From: Micavibrio sp. UBA6147
GTDB lineage: Bacteria; Pseudomonadota; Alphaproteobacteria; Micavibrionales; UBA1664
Direction of reading: 5' to 3'
Assembly: GCA_002423185.1 (NCBI GenBank)
Contig: DIUX01000002.1
Location: 503,945-567,944 of the forward strand
Length of the DNA stretch: 64,000 nt
A program made the translations under genes and the position numbers. The notes beneath the pieces are model-generated. The model was not told the origin of the DNA and did not search any database. It was given only the letters and a program-made list of their open reading frames with translations. This document shows, one piece after another, positions 24,816-32,942 of this stretch. Positions within the stretch are counted from its first letter, which is position 1, and each line of letters opens with the position of its first letter.

Positions 24816-27605
24816 ATGTCCATGCGCTATGATTTTTGTCACACGCAATACGCCGACAAGATTGTCGCGCTGCTCATGCACGGATCGAACGCTGCGGATT
24901 CTTTGCGCCGCGCGGGACATGACGCCGCCGCGCAAGCGCTGGAAACACTGGTCGCCCGAAGCAAGACGCCGCAAAGCTCCGCCCCAAATCCCACAGACAC
25001 CGCAACAAAAAACGCGGCAAACGACAGCATAACCACGCAAAACCCCGCCTTAACCGCCGAGGTTTTCAAAGCTTTCGCCGTCATGCTCGACCCCACCCAT
25101 AACCGTTCAGGCGACGGTAAAGCGTTTAAATATTTGCATTGGATTTGCGCGTCATACCTGACCAGCCGCCATAACGGCGCCCCGATCATGGTCGAAGATT
25201 TTTACAAAATCCGCGGTAATCTGAACGATTTTGAAACATGGTCGGCGCGGCTGTACCGCGACCAAAAACCGAACCAGATTGACGATCCGTCTTTGGCGGG
25301 TGGCTATGACGCTTTGCAAAAACTCCTCACCCCCTATCAACGCCACCGCGAAGAAAAGCAAATCGCCCGCCAAGAACGGGTGATGAGCGACGACGACAAA
25401 AAACGCCTGCAAACCGAAACAACCGTCCTTTACAGCGGCGCGGAAGGCAAAATCGTTCTGGCGCATAGCTGGCACGCCACCAAACACTGGGGCAACCGCA
25501 CCACATGGTGCATCACCCAGCGCGGCACCGATGCCTATTTCAACTCCTATAACCAAAAATCACCGATCATTATATATTTGCCCAACCCGACCCCCGCCGA
25601 TTATGCGGCGACCGAGGGACAAGAGCTGTATTCCTTTAAATTCGCAGCAGTTGAAGGCGACCTTTGGAACGAAACCGATAAAAGGCAAACAAGCGGCTTT
25701 CCGCCTTGCCTGCATCACCTTGCCAAGGCCGCTGCGCGTGATGCCGCCGCCATTTGTGAACCAAGCAACGAATCAAAGCCCACCGCCGATTCTCGCCTGA
25801 CTTACCTGAAGAAATTCGGTGCAGTCGATGCCATCATGGACGACGCCAATCATCCCGATGGCCACCGCCCAGTGAACAAGGAAGCCACCCCGTTATGCGA
25901 TGCCTTGACCCAGAACGCGCCGCAAGAATGGGCGGATCACGCCGAGCGCCTTTACCGCGCCGTCTTGGATCAAGCCGGAACAAAGGATCCTGCCTATGAC
26001 CAAGCCGTCACCGATTATTTACAGGCGCGTTGCCCTGATCTTGCGCTAAACCGCGATTTCATGCGCTTTATCGTTCTGCAACACCCTCTTTTGCTGACTC
26101 ATATTCCGCCGCAATTCAAAGATGACAAACCGCTCGCCCTTGCACTGCCTGAGAAGGAGCGCGGAACGAGCTATTTCGAAGCCTTCCCCGAATATATCCG
26201 CCATGACCGCGAAGTCGTCACGACATGGGCGCAAAAAACTGCCTATGTCCTTGACCATACAAGCCTTGCCCTGCGTGCCGACAAAGCCATTATCGAATTG
26301 GCCATGCAAGGCTGGGGCAACGCGTTGGAATACGCCTTTCCGCCGCAGAGCTGGCGTAAGAACAGTTTGTCCAACCTGTTCGCCTTCTACACCCAGCCCC
26401 TTATTCAAGGCTTGCCGAATTTGCGCAACGACCGCGACCTTGTGATCAAAGCCGTTCGAAAACAAGGCGGTTATGCCCTCAAACACGCCTCACCACGCCT
26501 CAAAAACGATGCGGACATCGTGGACATCGGTGCCTCTTGCTATGAACACGCCTCCCGCCGCCTAAGACTCGACAAGGAGCGCACCCGCAAGGCCGTTTTG
26601 TCGGACGCCACATTGTTTCAATACGCGCCGCGCTCTTTGAAAAAAGACCCCGAGTTTATTTTGTCGCTGCTCGCCGCCAAAGCCTCACCGCGCCTATGCG
26701 AATATGTGCATAAAAGCGTCCTGTCCGACCCTGACTTCATAACAAAAGCCGTGGCGATTCACGGTGATTGCCTGCTCTACAGCAAAGCCCCGCTCACCGA
26801 GGAACTGTTGTTTGAGGCCGTCAAAACCAGTGCCCAAGCCTTTCGTATGCGCCACAAGTTAAAGCCCGCAAACGCCGCAAAACTCTCCTACGACGAAGAA
26901 AAAGCCGAGCAAAGCCGCCTGCTCGACATCGCTGTCGCCATCAACGGCCATGTTATTGGTGAAGTTTCGGAGTCACAGCTTAGCGACGCCAACATCAACA
27001 CCGCCCTGACCAATGCCCCGTTGGCTGTGAACCACCTCATCCATCGCCAGAATTACCGCGTGTCCTCCGTTTTCCAAGACCGCGATTTGATGCTCTCGGT
27101 CATACAGGCGATTGACGCGGATACGCCACAGTCAAATGGGATGGCGGCACACACGGTTGAAGCTCTGTATCGACACCTGCCTGATTATTTAAAGACCGAT
27201 GCCGAAGTCGCGTGGCACGCCGCCGAAAAATCGCCGAAAATGGTGGCCTTGATTCCGCCCCGCACCCCGATGCGGGCGCAGATCATCTTGAACGCCGCTT
27301 TGCAAAACCCATCTGTTTTGACCGCCTTGGACAACACCATACGCGCCGATAAAGACATACTCGCCGGCCCCTATACCGCGCAAAGAATCATCAATCACTA
27401 TATTGGTAACGGCCGCAGCCAAGAACTCATCCCCTATCTGCGCCTGTTTCAATGCCTGTGGGGGGATGCCGAGACCGTCACGGACCCGCTCGCCGCCCAG
27501 CGCCGGCTCAACGCCTATGCCGGCCCCGAATTGCCGGACGCGAAGCCCCTGCTCGCCGCCGCCCCCAAACCGCCCCGCTATGAACGCAACACGTTCTATA
27601 TATAG
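24816..27605 (+). CDS. Large protein with DUF4116-like helical repeats, function unknown
   Basis: A 929-residue protein without signal peptide or membrane segments. Residues 80-330 form a distinct domain containing LAHSWHATKHWGNRTTWCIT (Trp231-Cys232), then YFNSYNQKSPIIIYLP. A similar Thr-x-Trp-Cys motif followed by a Tyr-rich strand occurs, from memory, in some phage and bacterial proteins of unknown role. From about residue 430 there are helical repeats with phrases such as LRNDRDLVIKAVRKQGGYAL, KHASPRLKNDADIV and LSDPDFITKAVAIHGDCL, which match the DUF4116 repeat style found in Legionella-like bacteria, protists and large viruses. The ribosome binding site is weak. Nearby genes do not fix a function; a secreted effector is one inference, given the DotA-like gene 2 kb away. 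Confidence 0.8.
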   Translation: MSMRYDFCHTQYADKIVALLMHGSNAADSLRRAGHDAAAQALETLVARSKTPQSSAPNPTDTATKNAANDSITTQNPALTAEVFKAFAVMLDPTHNRSGDGKAFKYLHWICASYLTSRHNGAPIMVEDFYKIRGNLNDFETWSARLYRDQKPNQIDDPSLAGGYDALQKLLTPYQRHREEKQIARQERVMSDDDKKRLQTETTVLYSGAEGKIVLAHSWHATKHWGNRTTWCITQRGTDAYFNSYNQKSPIIIYLPNPTPADYAATEGQELYSFKFAAVEGDLWNETDKRQTSGFPPCLHHLAKAAARDAAAICEPSNESKPTADSRLTYLKKFGAVDAIMDDANHPDGHRPVNKEATPLCDALTQNAPQEWADHAERLYRAVLDQAGTKDPAYDQAVTDYLQARCPDLALNRDFMRFIVLQHPLLLTHIPPQFKDDKPLALALPEKERGTSYFEAFPEYIRHDREVVTTWAQKTAYVLDHTSLALRADKAIIELAMQGWGNALEYAFPPQSWRKNSLSNLFAFYTQPLIQGLPNLRNDRDLVIKAVRKQGGYALKHASPRLKNDADIVDIGASCYEHASRRLRLDKERTRKAVLSDATLFQYAPRSLKKDPEFILSLLAAKASPRLCEYVHKSVLSDPDFITKAVAIHGDCLLYSKAPLTEELLFEAVKTSAQAFRMRHKLKPANAAKLSYDEEKAEQSRLLDIAVAINGHVIGEVSESQLSDANINTALTNAPLAVNHLIHRQNYRVSSVFQDRDLMLSVIQAIDADTPQSNGMAAHTVEALYRHLPDYLKTDAEVAWHAAEKSPKMVALIPPRTPMRAQIILNAALQNPSVLTALDNTIRADKDILAGPYTAQRIINHYIGNGRSQELIPYLRLFQCLWGDAETVTDPLAAQRRLNAYAGPELPDAKPLLAAAPKPPRYERNTFYI

Positions 27606-27699
27606 ATATATCCCTTTTGCTGGCCGGAATACAGAACGGGACATGGCGCGACATCATGTCTTGTTTTTTCTTATGAAAGGTCTTTTAATATACAACATC

Positions 27700-27727
27700 T
27701 TAGAGTATGTATGCTCTGCGCTATAAC
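27700..27727 (+). promoter_or_regulatory. Possible promoter for ctaC-ctaD
   Basis: TTAGAG and TATAAC are separated by 16 bases, just upstream of ctaC. The -10 is good and the -35 is weak. Confidence 0.35.
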
Positions 27728-27747
27728 TAGTTTTTCGGACTGACCAA

Positions 27748-28632
27748 ATGAAAAAAATGATGACTAAGCTGGCTTCGGCCACCACTGCGGTATGCTCCGC
27801 AATCGTTGCAGGCCTTATGGCCGCTGCCCCCGCCTTCGCCGAAGACGGCTACCCCAGCTCATGGCAACTCGGCTTCCAACAGGCCGCCTCGCCGATGAAG
27901 GAACGCTCCGAGGCCTTCCACCATTTGTTGCTGTGGATCATTTTCGCCATCGCGATTTTCGTCATTCTCCTGATCGCCTATGCGATGGTTCGCTTCCGCA
28001 AAAAGGCCAATCCGGTTCCGTCCAAAACAACGCATAACGTGTTGCTGGAGATCGTCTGGACGATTGTGCCGATCGGAATTTTGGTGTTGATCGCCATTCC
28101 GTCCTTTGAATTGTTGTTCTATCAACAAAAAATGCCGAAAATCGATATGACCGTTAAGGTCACGGGCTATCAATGGTATTGGGGTTATGAATATCCCGAC
28201 CATGACAACATCAACTTCCTCGCCAACATGGTTGCCGATGAAGACATCGACGAATCAAAAGGCCAAAGACGCCTGCTCGAAACCGACAACGCCGTTGTCT
28301 TGCCGGTTGACACCAACATTCTCATTCAAATCACCGCCGCCGACGTGCTGCACAGTTGGGCTGTACCGGCATTGGGTCTTAAAAAAGACGCCATCCCCGG
28401 CCATTTGAATGAAACATGGGTGCGAATCGACAAAACTGGCACTTACTATGGTCAATGCTCGGAAATCTGCGGCACCAACCACGCCTATATGCCGATCATG
28501 ATCAAAGCCGTCACGAAAGAAGAATTCGAGGCTTGGCTGGTCACCGCGAAGGAAGAATTTGCCTCCAACGACAATGCCATCGGCACGCAAGGCACCCAAA
28601 CCGCCGCCCGAACCGCCATCGCGCAACAATAA
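27748..28632 (+). CDS. ctaC: Cytochrome c oxidase subunit II
   Basis: A 294-residue subunit II of aa3-type oxidase, which accepts electrons from cytochrome c at its CuA centre. A signal peptide ends around Ala31 (AAAPAFA), followed by two membrane segments (about 58-82 and 98-124) and a periplasmic cupredoxin domain. All CuA ligands are visible: His202 (VLHSWAVP), then Cys237, Cys241, His245 and Met248 in CSEICGTNHAYMP. The aromatic patch YQWYWGYEYP precedes them. A 20-residue Ala/Thr/Gln-rich tail ends the protein. It lies 54 bases upstream of ctaD. Confidence 0.96.
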   Translation: MKKMMTKLASATTAVCSAIVAGLMAAAPAFAEDGYPSSWQLGFQQAASPMKERSEAFHHLLLWIIFAIAIFVILLIAYAMVRFRKKANPVPSKTTHNVLLEIVWTIVPIGILVLIAIPSFELLFYQQKMPKIDMTVKVTGYQWYWGYEYPDHDNINFLANMVADEDIDESKGQRRLLETDNAVVLPVDTNILIQITAADVLHSWAVPALGLKKDAIPGHLNETWVRIDKTGTYYGQCSEICGTNHAYMPIMIKAVTKEEFEAWLVTAKEEFASNDNAIGTQGTQTAARTAIAQQ

Positions 28633-28686
28633 ACACTCGTCATAAACAAACAGTAAGACGCATCACCAGATAAGGGACACAGTGAC

Positions 28687-30480
28687 ATGAGTACCACAGA
28701 TGTAACCGCCGCAAGCCACAGCCACGATCATGACCACCACGGTGAGCATGACCACAATGGGCACGGCCATGATGACCACGGCGACCACAAGCCCGGTTTC
28801 TTTACCCGTTGGTTTTGTTCAACCAACCACAAAGACATCGGCACGCTGTATATCATCTTCTCGATCTTCGCGGGCATTGTCGGCGGGTTTTTCTCGATGT
28901 ATATGCGCGCCGAGCTTCAAGACCCCGGCGTTCAATATATGCTCAATTCCGACGGCACCCCGAACGGCCAGATGTGGAACGTATTCATCACCGCGCACGG
29001 CCTCATCATGGTGTTCTTTGTTGTGATGCCCGGCCTGATCGGTGGGTTCGGCAACTGGTTTGTACCGTTGATGATTGGGGCGCCCGATATGGCGTTTCCG
29101 CGGTTGAACAATATTTCATTTTGGTTGATTATTCCGGCGTTTTTGCTGCTTGTTGCTTCGGCGATGGTCGGCTCCGGCGCGGGAACGGGCTGGACGGTTT
29201 ATCCGCCGCTTTCCTCCATCATCGGCCACCCCGATATGTCGGTTGATATGGCGATTTTCGCGCTCCACCTTGCCGGCGCGTCCTCCATTTTGGGCGCAGC
29301 GAACTTCATCACCACCATTTTCAACATGCGTGCCCCGGGCATGACCTTGCATAAAATGCCCCTGTTCGTTTGGGGGATGCTGGTGACGGCGTTCTTGCTC
29401 GTGCTTGCTGTACCCGTACTGGGCGGCGCGATCACCATGTTGCTCACCGACCGTAACTTCGGCACGGCCTTCTTCAACCCTGAAGGCGGCGGCGACCCTG
29501 TATTGTTCCAGCACTTATTCTGGTTCTTCGGGCACCCCGAGGTTTACATCATGATTTTGCCGGCTTTCGGCATCGTCAGCCACATCATCTCGACCTTCTC
29601 CCGCAAGCCGATCTTTGGCTATCTCGGCATGGCCTACGCCATGGTTGCGATCGGCTTTGTCGGCTTTGTCGTGTGGGCGCACCACATGTACACGGTCGGT
29701 ATGTCGGCCTCGGTTTTGGGCTATTTCACCGCCGCGACCTTGATCATCGCCGTTCCGACAGGCATCAAGATTTTCTCTTGGATTGCCACGATGTGGGGCG
29801 GGTCGATCACCTTTACCACGCCGATGCTGTGGGCGATCGGGTTCATCGTTTTGTTCACCATTGGCGGTGTGACGGGCGTTGTTCTCGCCAATGCCGGCAT
29901 GGACGTCAATTTGCATGACACATATTACGTTGTCGCGCATTTCCACTATGTTCTGTCGCTTGGCGCTGTGTTTGCCTTGTTTGCCGGATTCTATTACTGG
30001 ATCGGCAAAATGTCGGGGCGGCAATACCCAGAATTTTGGGGCAAAGTGCATTTTTGGCTCACCTTCATCGGCGTAAACCTTGTATTCTTCCCACAGCATT
30101 TCCTCGGTCTTGCCGGTATGCCGCGCCGGATCATCGACTATCCCGCGCCGTTATTGCCAAAGGATATGAACTGGACGGAGCGCACCTTGTACATGACCAA
30201 TGAATCATGGGTGTCTTTCAAGGCTTGGGTCACGGGCACACCGTACCAAAGCGCCATTGATTGGGGCTTCCACGGGTGGAACTTCATTTCCTCCATGGGC
30301 GCATATTTGTCGGGCGCGAGCGTGATTTTGTTCATCTTCATCGTGTTCTACACCCTGTTCTTCGGCCGCCGCGTCGGCGCCAATTACTGGGATGTCGCGC
30401 CGAACACCATGACCTTGGAATGGACGGTTTCATCCCCGCCCCCGTTCCACCAATTCACAATCCAGCCCACGGTCAAATAA
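28687..30480 (+). CDS. ctaD: Cytochrome c oxidase subunit I with a histidine-rich N-terminal extension
   Basis: A 597-residue catalytic subunit that reduces oxygen at the heme a3-CuB centre and pumps protons. The hallmarks are present: HGLIMVFFVVMPGLIGGFGN, WFFGHPEVYIMILPAFG with the cross-linked His-Tyr pair, the HH pair in VVWAHHMYTVGM, and VVAHFHYVLSLGAVF carrying the heme a and a3 ligands. Residues 11-34 contain 11 histidines interspersed with Asp and Gly before the usual start FCSTNHKDIGTLY; this tail is cytoplasmic and could bind metal. GGGA lies about 10 bases upstream of the ATG. A strong terminator follows, so ctaC-ctaD forms its own transcription unit. Confidence 0.97.
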   Translation: MSTTDVTAASHSHDHDHHGEHDHNGHGHDDHGDHKPGFFTRWFCSTNHKDIGTLYIIFSIFAGIVGGFFSMYMRAELQDPGVQYMLNSDGTPNGQMWNVFITAHGLIMVFFVVMPGLIGGFGNWFVPLMIGAPDMAFPRLNNISFWLIIPAFLLLVASAMVGSGAGTGWTVYPPLSSIIGHPDMSVDMAIFALHLAGASSILGAANFITTIFNMRAPGMTLHKMPLFVWGMLVTAFLLVLAVPVLGGAITMLLTDRNFGTAFFNPEGGGDPVLFQHLFWFFGHPEVYIMILPAFGIVSHIISTFSRKPIFGYLGMAYAMVAIGFVGFVVWAHHMYTVGMSASVLGYFTAATLIIAVPTGIKIFSWIATMWGGSITFTTPMLWAIGFIVLFTIGGVTGVVLANAGMDVNLHDTYYVVAHFHYVLSLGAVFALFAGFYYWIGKMSGRQYPEFWGKVHFWLTFIGVNLVFFPQHFLGLAGMPRRIIDYPAPLLPKDMNWTERTLYMTNESWVSFKAWVTGTPYQSAIDWGFHGWNFISSMGAYLSGASVILFIFIVFYTLFFGRRVGANYWDVAPNTMTLEWTVSSPPPFHQFTIQPTVK

Positions 30481-30504
30481 GCCGGACGCACAAAAAACAA
30501 TTTC

Positions 30505-30537
30505 AAAAACCCCGCCTCAAACAAAGGCGGGGTTTTT
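30505..30537 (+). terminator. Rho-independent terminator after ctaD
   Basis: A 13 bp stem AAAAACCCCGCCT/AGGCGGGGTTTTT with a seven-base loop, 25 bases after the ctaD stop. Confidence 0.93.
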
Positions 30538-30677
30538 ATTTGTGAGCGCTTCCCCCTAATAAAACGTCCCCCCCGCCACCTGCAGCACCCCACAAAAATT
30601 TTGACATAACCGTGTGGGCGTGCTACTTCATTCCATAATACTTTATAAAAACAAATGATATACAGGGAGCGTCCATC

Positions 30678-32048
30678 ATGACAAAATCCGCAAAACGGGG
30701 CGGAGCCTCATCCGGTTTGGCCTCATCCGGTTTGAACGTGCAAGATGCGTTTAACCTTTTGGAGCGCATCATCACAACCGCCAAAGCCAAAGGCGCGGAC
30801 GAGGTCGAAGCCCGTATTTCACAAAGCGCCGGCATCAGCGCATCCATCCGCAACGGCCAAGTCGAAAAATTAAACAGCCCGAACAGCGTCGGCCTGTCCA
30901 TCGCCACCCATATCGGCAACAAACACGCCACCGCGAGCATCGGCACATTAAGACCCGACCATATTGAATCGGTCATTGATTCGGTCATTCTCTCGACCAA
31001 GATGGCGAGTGAAGACCCCTATGCCAGACCAGCAGATCCATCCGAAATCATTTCCTCATACGCCGCGATTGATACGTTTGACCCATCAGAGCCAGATGTA
31101 GAAGAACTCAAAGACCGCGCCCGCCGTGCCGAGGCCGAAGCCCTCAAACACCCCGACATCAAAATGTCAAACACCGCCAGCGCAAGCTGGAACCGCGGCG
31201 ACAGCTTTATGCTCATCAGCAACGGATTCAAAGGCCACACGACAAAAACATTCCACAGTGTGAATGCCATGGTCATTGCCGCCCAAGGCAAAGACATGGT
31301 GTCGAGCGGCGAATATTCCACCGCTGTGTACGGGGCCGACCTCATCTCGCCCGAAGATATCGGCGCACAAGCCGCCTTGAACGCCGCCAATATGCTGGGC
31401 GCGCGCTCCATCCCTTCGCAAAAAGCACCGGTCATTTTTGACCGCGACCTTGGCCCACGCCTTTTGGCCGCCTTCGCCAATGCCGTGTCCGGCCCCGCCG
31501 TTGCACGCAAAATGACCTTCTTGAAAGACCGCATGGGCGACCAAGTCCTGAACCCCGCCATCACCATCAAGGACGACCCGTTCTTGCCGCGTGGTTTGGG
31601 TTCCCGTGCCTTTGATTCCGAAGGAATGCCGAGCGCCCCACTCACCATCGCCGAAAAAGGCGTGCTCAAGAGCTGGATCATGGATCTGGCCTCCGCCCGT
31701 GAACTCGGCTTCAAATCCACAGGCCATGGATCCGGCCCCAGCAACTTATACATCGAGGCCGGCACCCAAAGCCTTGACGAGATGATCGCTGACATCAAGC
31801 AAGGCTTCTATGTCACCGAACTCATGGGCGGCGGTGCCGATGTGATGACCAGCCGTTACAGCAGCGGCGCCGGCGGCTTCTGGATCGAAAACGGCAAAAT
31901 CGCCTTTGCGGTCAAGGAACTCACCCTCGGCGGCAATTTGCATGATATGTTCCTGTCGATGACGCCGGCGGACGACCTCATCAAACGCCGCTCGGCGCTC
32001 GCAACACCATCACTGCGGATTAACGGAATGACAATCGGCGGGCGGTAA
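30678..32048 (+). CDS. pmbA: TldE/PmbA subunit of the TldD-TldE metalloprotease
   Basis: A 456-residue TldE subunit, which lacks the HExxxH zinc site of TldD and forms a heterodimer with it to cleave small or unfolded peptides in the cytosol (microcin maturation and CcdA decay in E. coli). Typical parts are the N-terminal strand EARISQSAGISASIRNGQVE, IFDRDLGPRLLAAFANAVSG, FLKDRMGDQVLNPAITIKDD and the C-terminal ITELTLGGNL-like sequence VKELTLGGNLHDMFLSM. A small in-frame duplication of a 15-base segment near the start gives ASSGLASSGL. It is convergent with tldD, with two small genes between. Confidence 0.93.
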   Translation: MTKSAKRGGASSGLASSGLNVQDAFNLLERIITTAKAKGADEVEARISQSAGISASIRNGQVEKLNSPNSVGLSIATHIGNKHATASIGTLRPDHIESVIDSVILSTKMASEDPYARPADPSEIISSYAAIDTFDPSEPDVEELKDRARRAEAEALKHPDIKMSNTASASWNRGDSFMLISNGFKGHTTKTFHSVNAMVIAAQGKDMVSSGEYSTAVYGADLISPEDIGAQAALNAANMLGARSIPSQKAPVIFDRDLGPRLLAAFANAVSGPAVARKMTFLKDRMGDQVLNPAITIKDDPFLPRGLGSRAFDSEGMPSAPLTIAEKGVLKSWIMDLASARELGFKSTGHGSGPSNLYIEAGTQSLDEMIADIKQGFYVTELMGGGADVMTSRYSSGAGGFWIENGKIAFAVKELTLGGNLHDMFLSMTPADDLIKRRSALATPSLRINGMTIGGR

Positions 32049-32067
32049 TCCGCCAGCCCTCTTGCGC

Positions 32068-32385
32068 ATGAGCACAGAAACCGCACATTCAGATAAAGCA
32101 GGCAACACAGACGATTTTTGCAACCGCATTGCAAAATCGGTTGCCCTTGACTTGCAATACAATTTCAACATTCAAACGGGCGATTTATCCGTCCAATGCC
32201 GCACCTCCCAAGGCAAGAAGACGCTTTATTGCGTGATCATCCGCAGCACATATCTGTCTTCAGACGCCCATTTGACGACCATGACATTCAGCCGCGTGAA
32301 CATCGTATTTTCGGACATCAGCGAGTCAAACGACGCACCGATGATCGTCCTGAGCAGCAAGCCCCTGCGCGCTCCCGCCCCTTAA
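32068..32385 (+). CDS. Small protein, paralogous to the next one; function unknown
   Basis: A 105-residue soluble protein (two more residues if the ATG at 32062 is used). It has no clear ribosome binding site and starts 20 bases after pmbA. Its central part, RIAKSVALDLQYNFNI...DLSVQC, aligns by eye with VAKEIAIGLHKKFKI...LKVTC in the protein encoded at 32507-32833, suggesting a diverged duplication. No known family was recognised. Confidence 0.55.
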   Translation: MSTETAHSDKAGNTDDFCNRIAKSVALDLQYNFNIQTGDLSVQCRTSQGKKTLYCVIIRSTYLSSDAHLTTMTFSRVNIVFSDISESNDAPMIVLSSKPLRAPAP

Positions 32386-32506
32386 AAACCATCAGGCCGA
32401 CACCAACAAAACACCCTGCATGGTTGACACTGGCGGCGTGCTTCGCTACGCATAAAAGAAAACAATAAAAATAATAAAATAAAAAATCACAGCTGGGAGA
32501 GAATCA

Positions 32507-32833
32507 ATGCACCTATCGCGGGAGCAATTGAAGGAAAAACAGGCCGATGTCGCCAAAGAAATCGCCATTGGCCTTCACAAAAAATTCAAAATAGACGGCC
32601 TGAAGGTCACATGCGATGTCCACCCCGTTTATGAGGGAACGCAGGCCAAGGGCTATGACTACACCGTCACCCTATCCGATGCTGGACGCCTGAATTGGCG
32701 GGAAAAGGGATATATGCGCATCTATGCCGCCGCCTTGCTCCGCCGCGTTGTCCCACGATCAGAACCGAAAATCACGGTGCAAAACAGCCCCACCTTCTAC
32801 AACCACGCCTTTATGTGGATCAGGCCGTTTTAG
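32507..32833 (+). CDS. Small protein, paralogous to the previous one; function unknown
   Basis: A 108-residue soluble protein with a good ribosome binding site (GGGAGA about 8 bases upstream). An alpha helix near the N-terminus (REQLKEKQADVAKEIAIGL) is followed by beta strands. It shares the pattern Ala-Lys-x(2)-Ala...Phe-x-Ile...Leu-x-Val-x-Cys with the preceding gene product. The 121-base gap before it is very AT-rich at 32455-32490. It ends in a terminator shared with tldD. Confidence 0.65.
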   Translation: MHLSREQLKEKQADVAKEIAIGLHKKFKIDGLKVTCDVHPVYEGTQAKGYDYTVTLSDAGRLNWREKGYMRIYAAALLRRVVPRSEPKITVQNSPTFYNHAFMWIRPF

Positions 32834-32874
32834 CAACGCCGCCCATACCGCCCTTACCCCTCCGCCCCCAAACA

Positions 32875-32901
32875 AAAACGCCCGTTTGATGCGGGCGTTT
32901 T
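32875..32901 (+). terminator. Bidirectional rho-independent terminator
   Basis: AAAACGCCCG/CGGGCGTTTT stem with a seven-base loop, between the convergent 108-residue gene and tldD. Confidence 0.88.
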
Positions 32902-32942
32902 CATCGTCATAGCGTAAAATCAAGGCCGCGATTATGCCGCCG

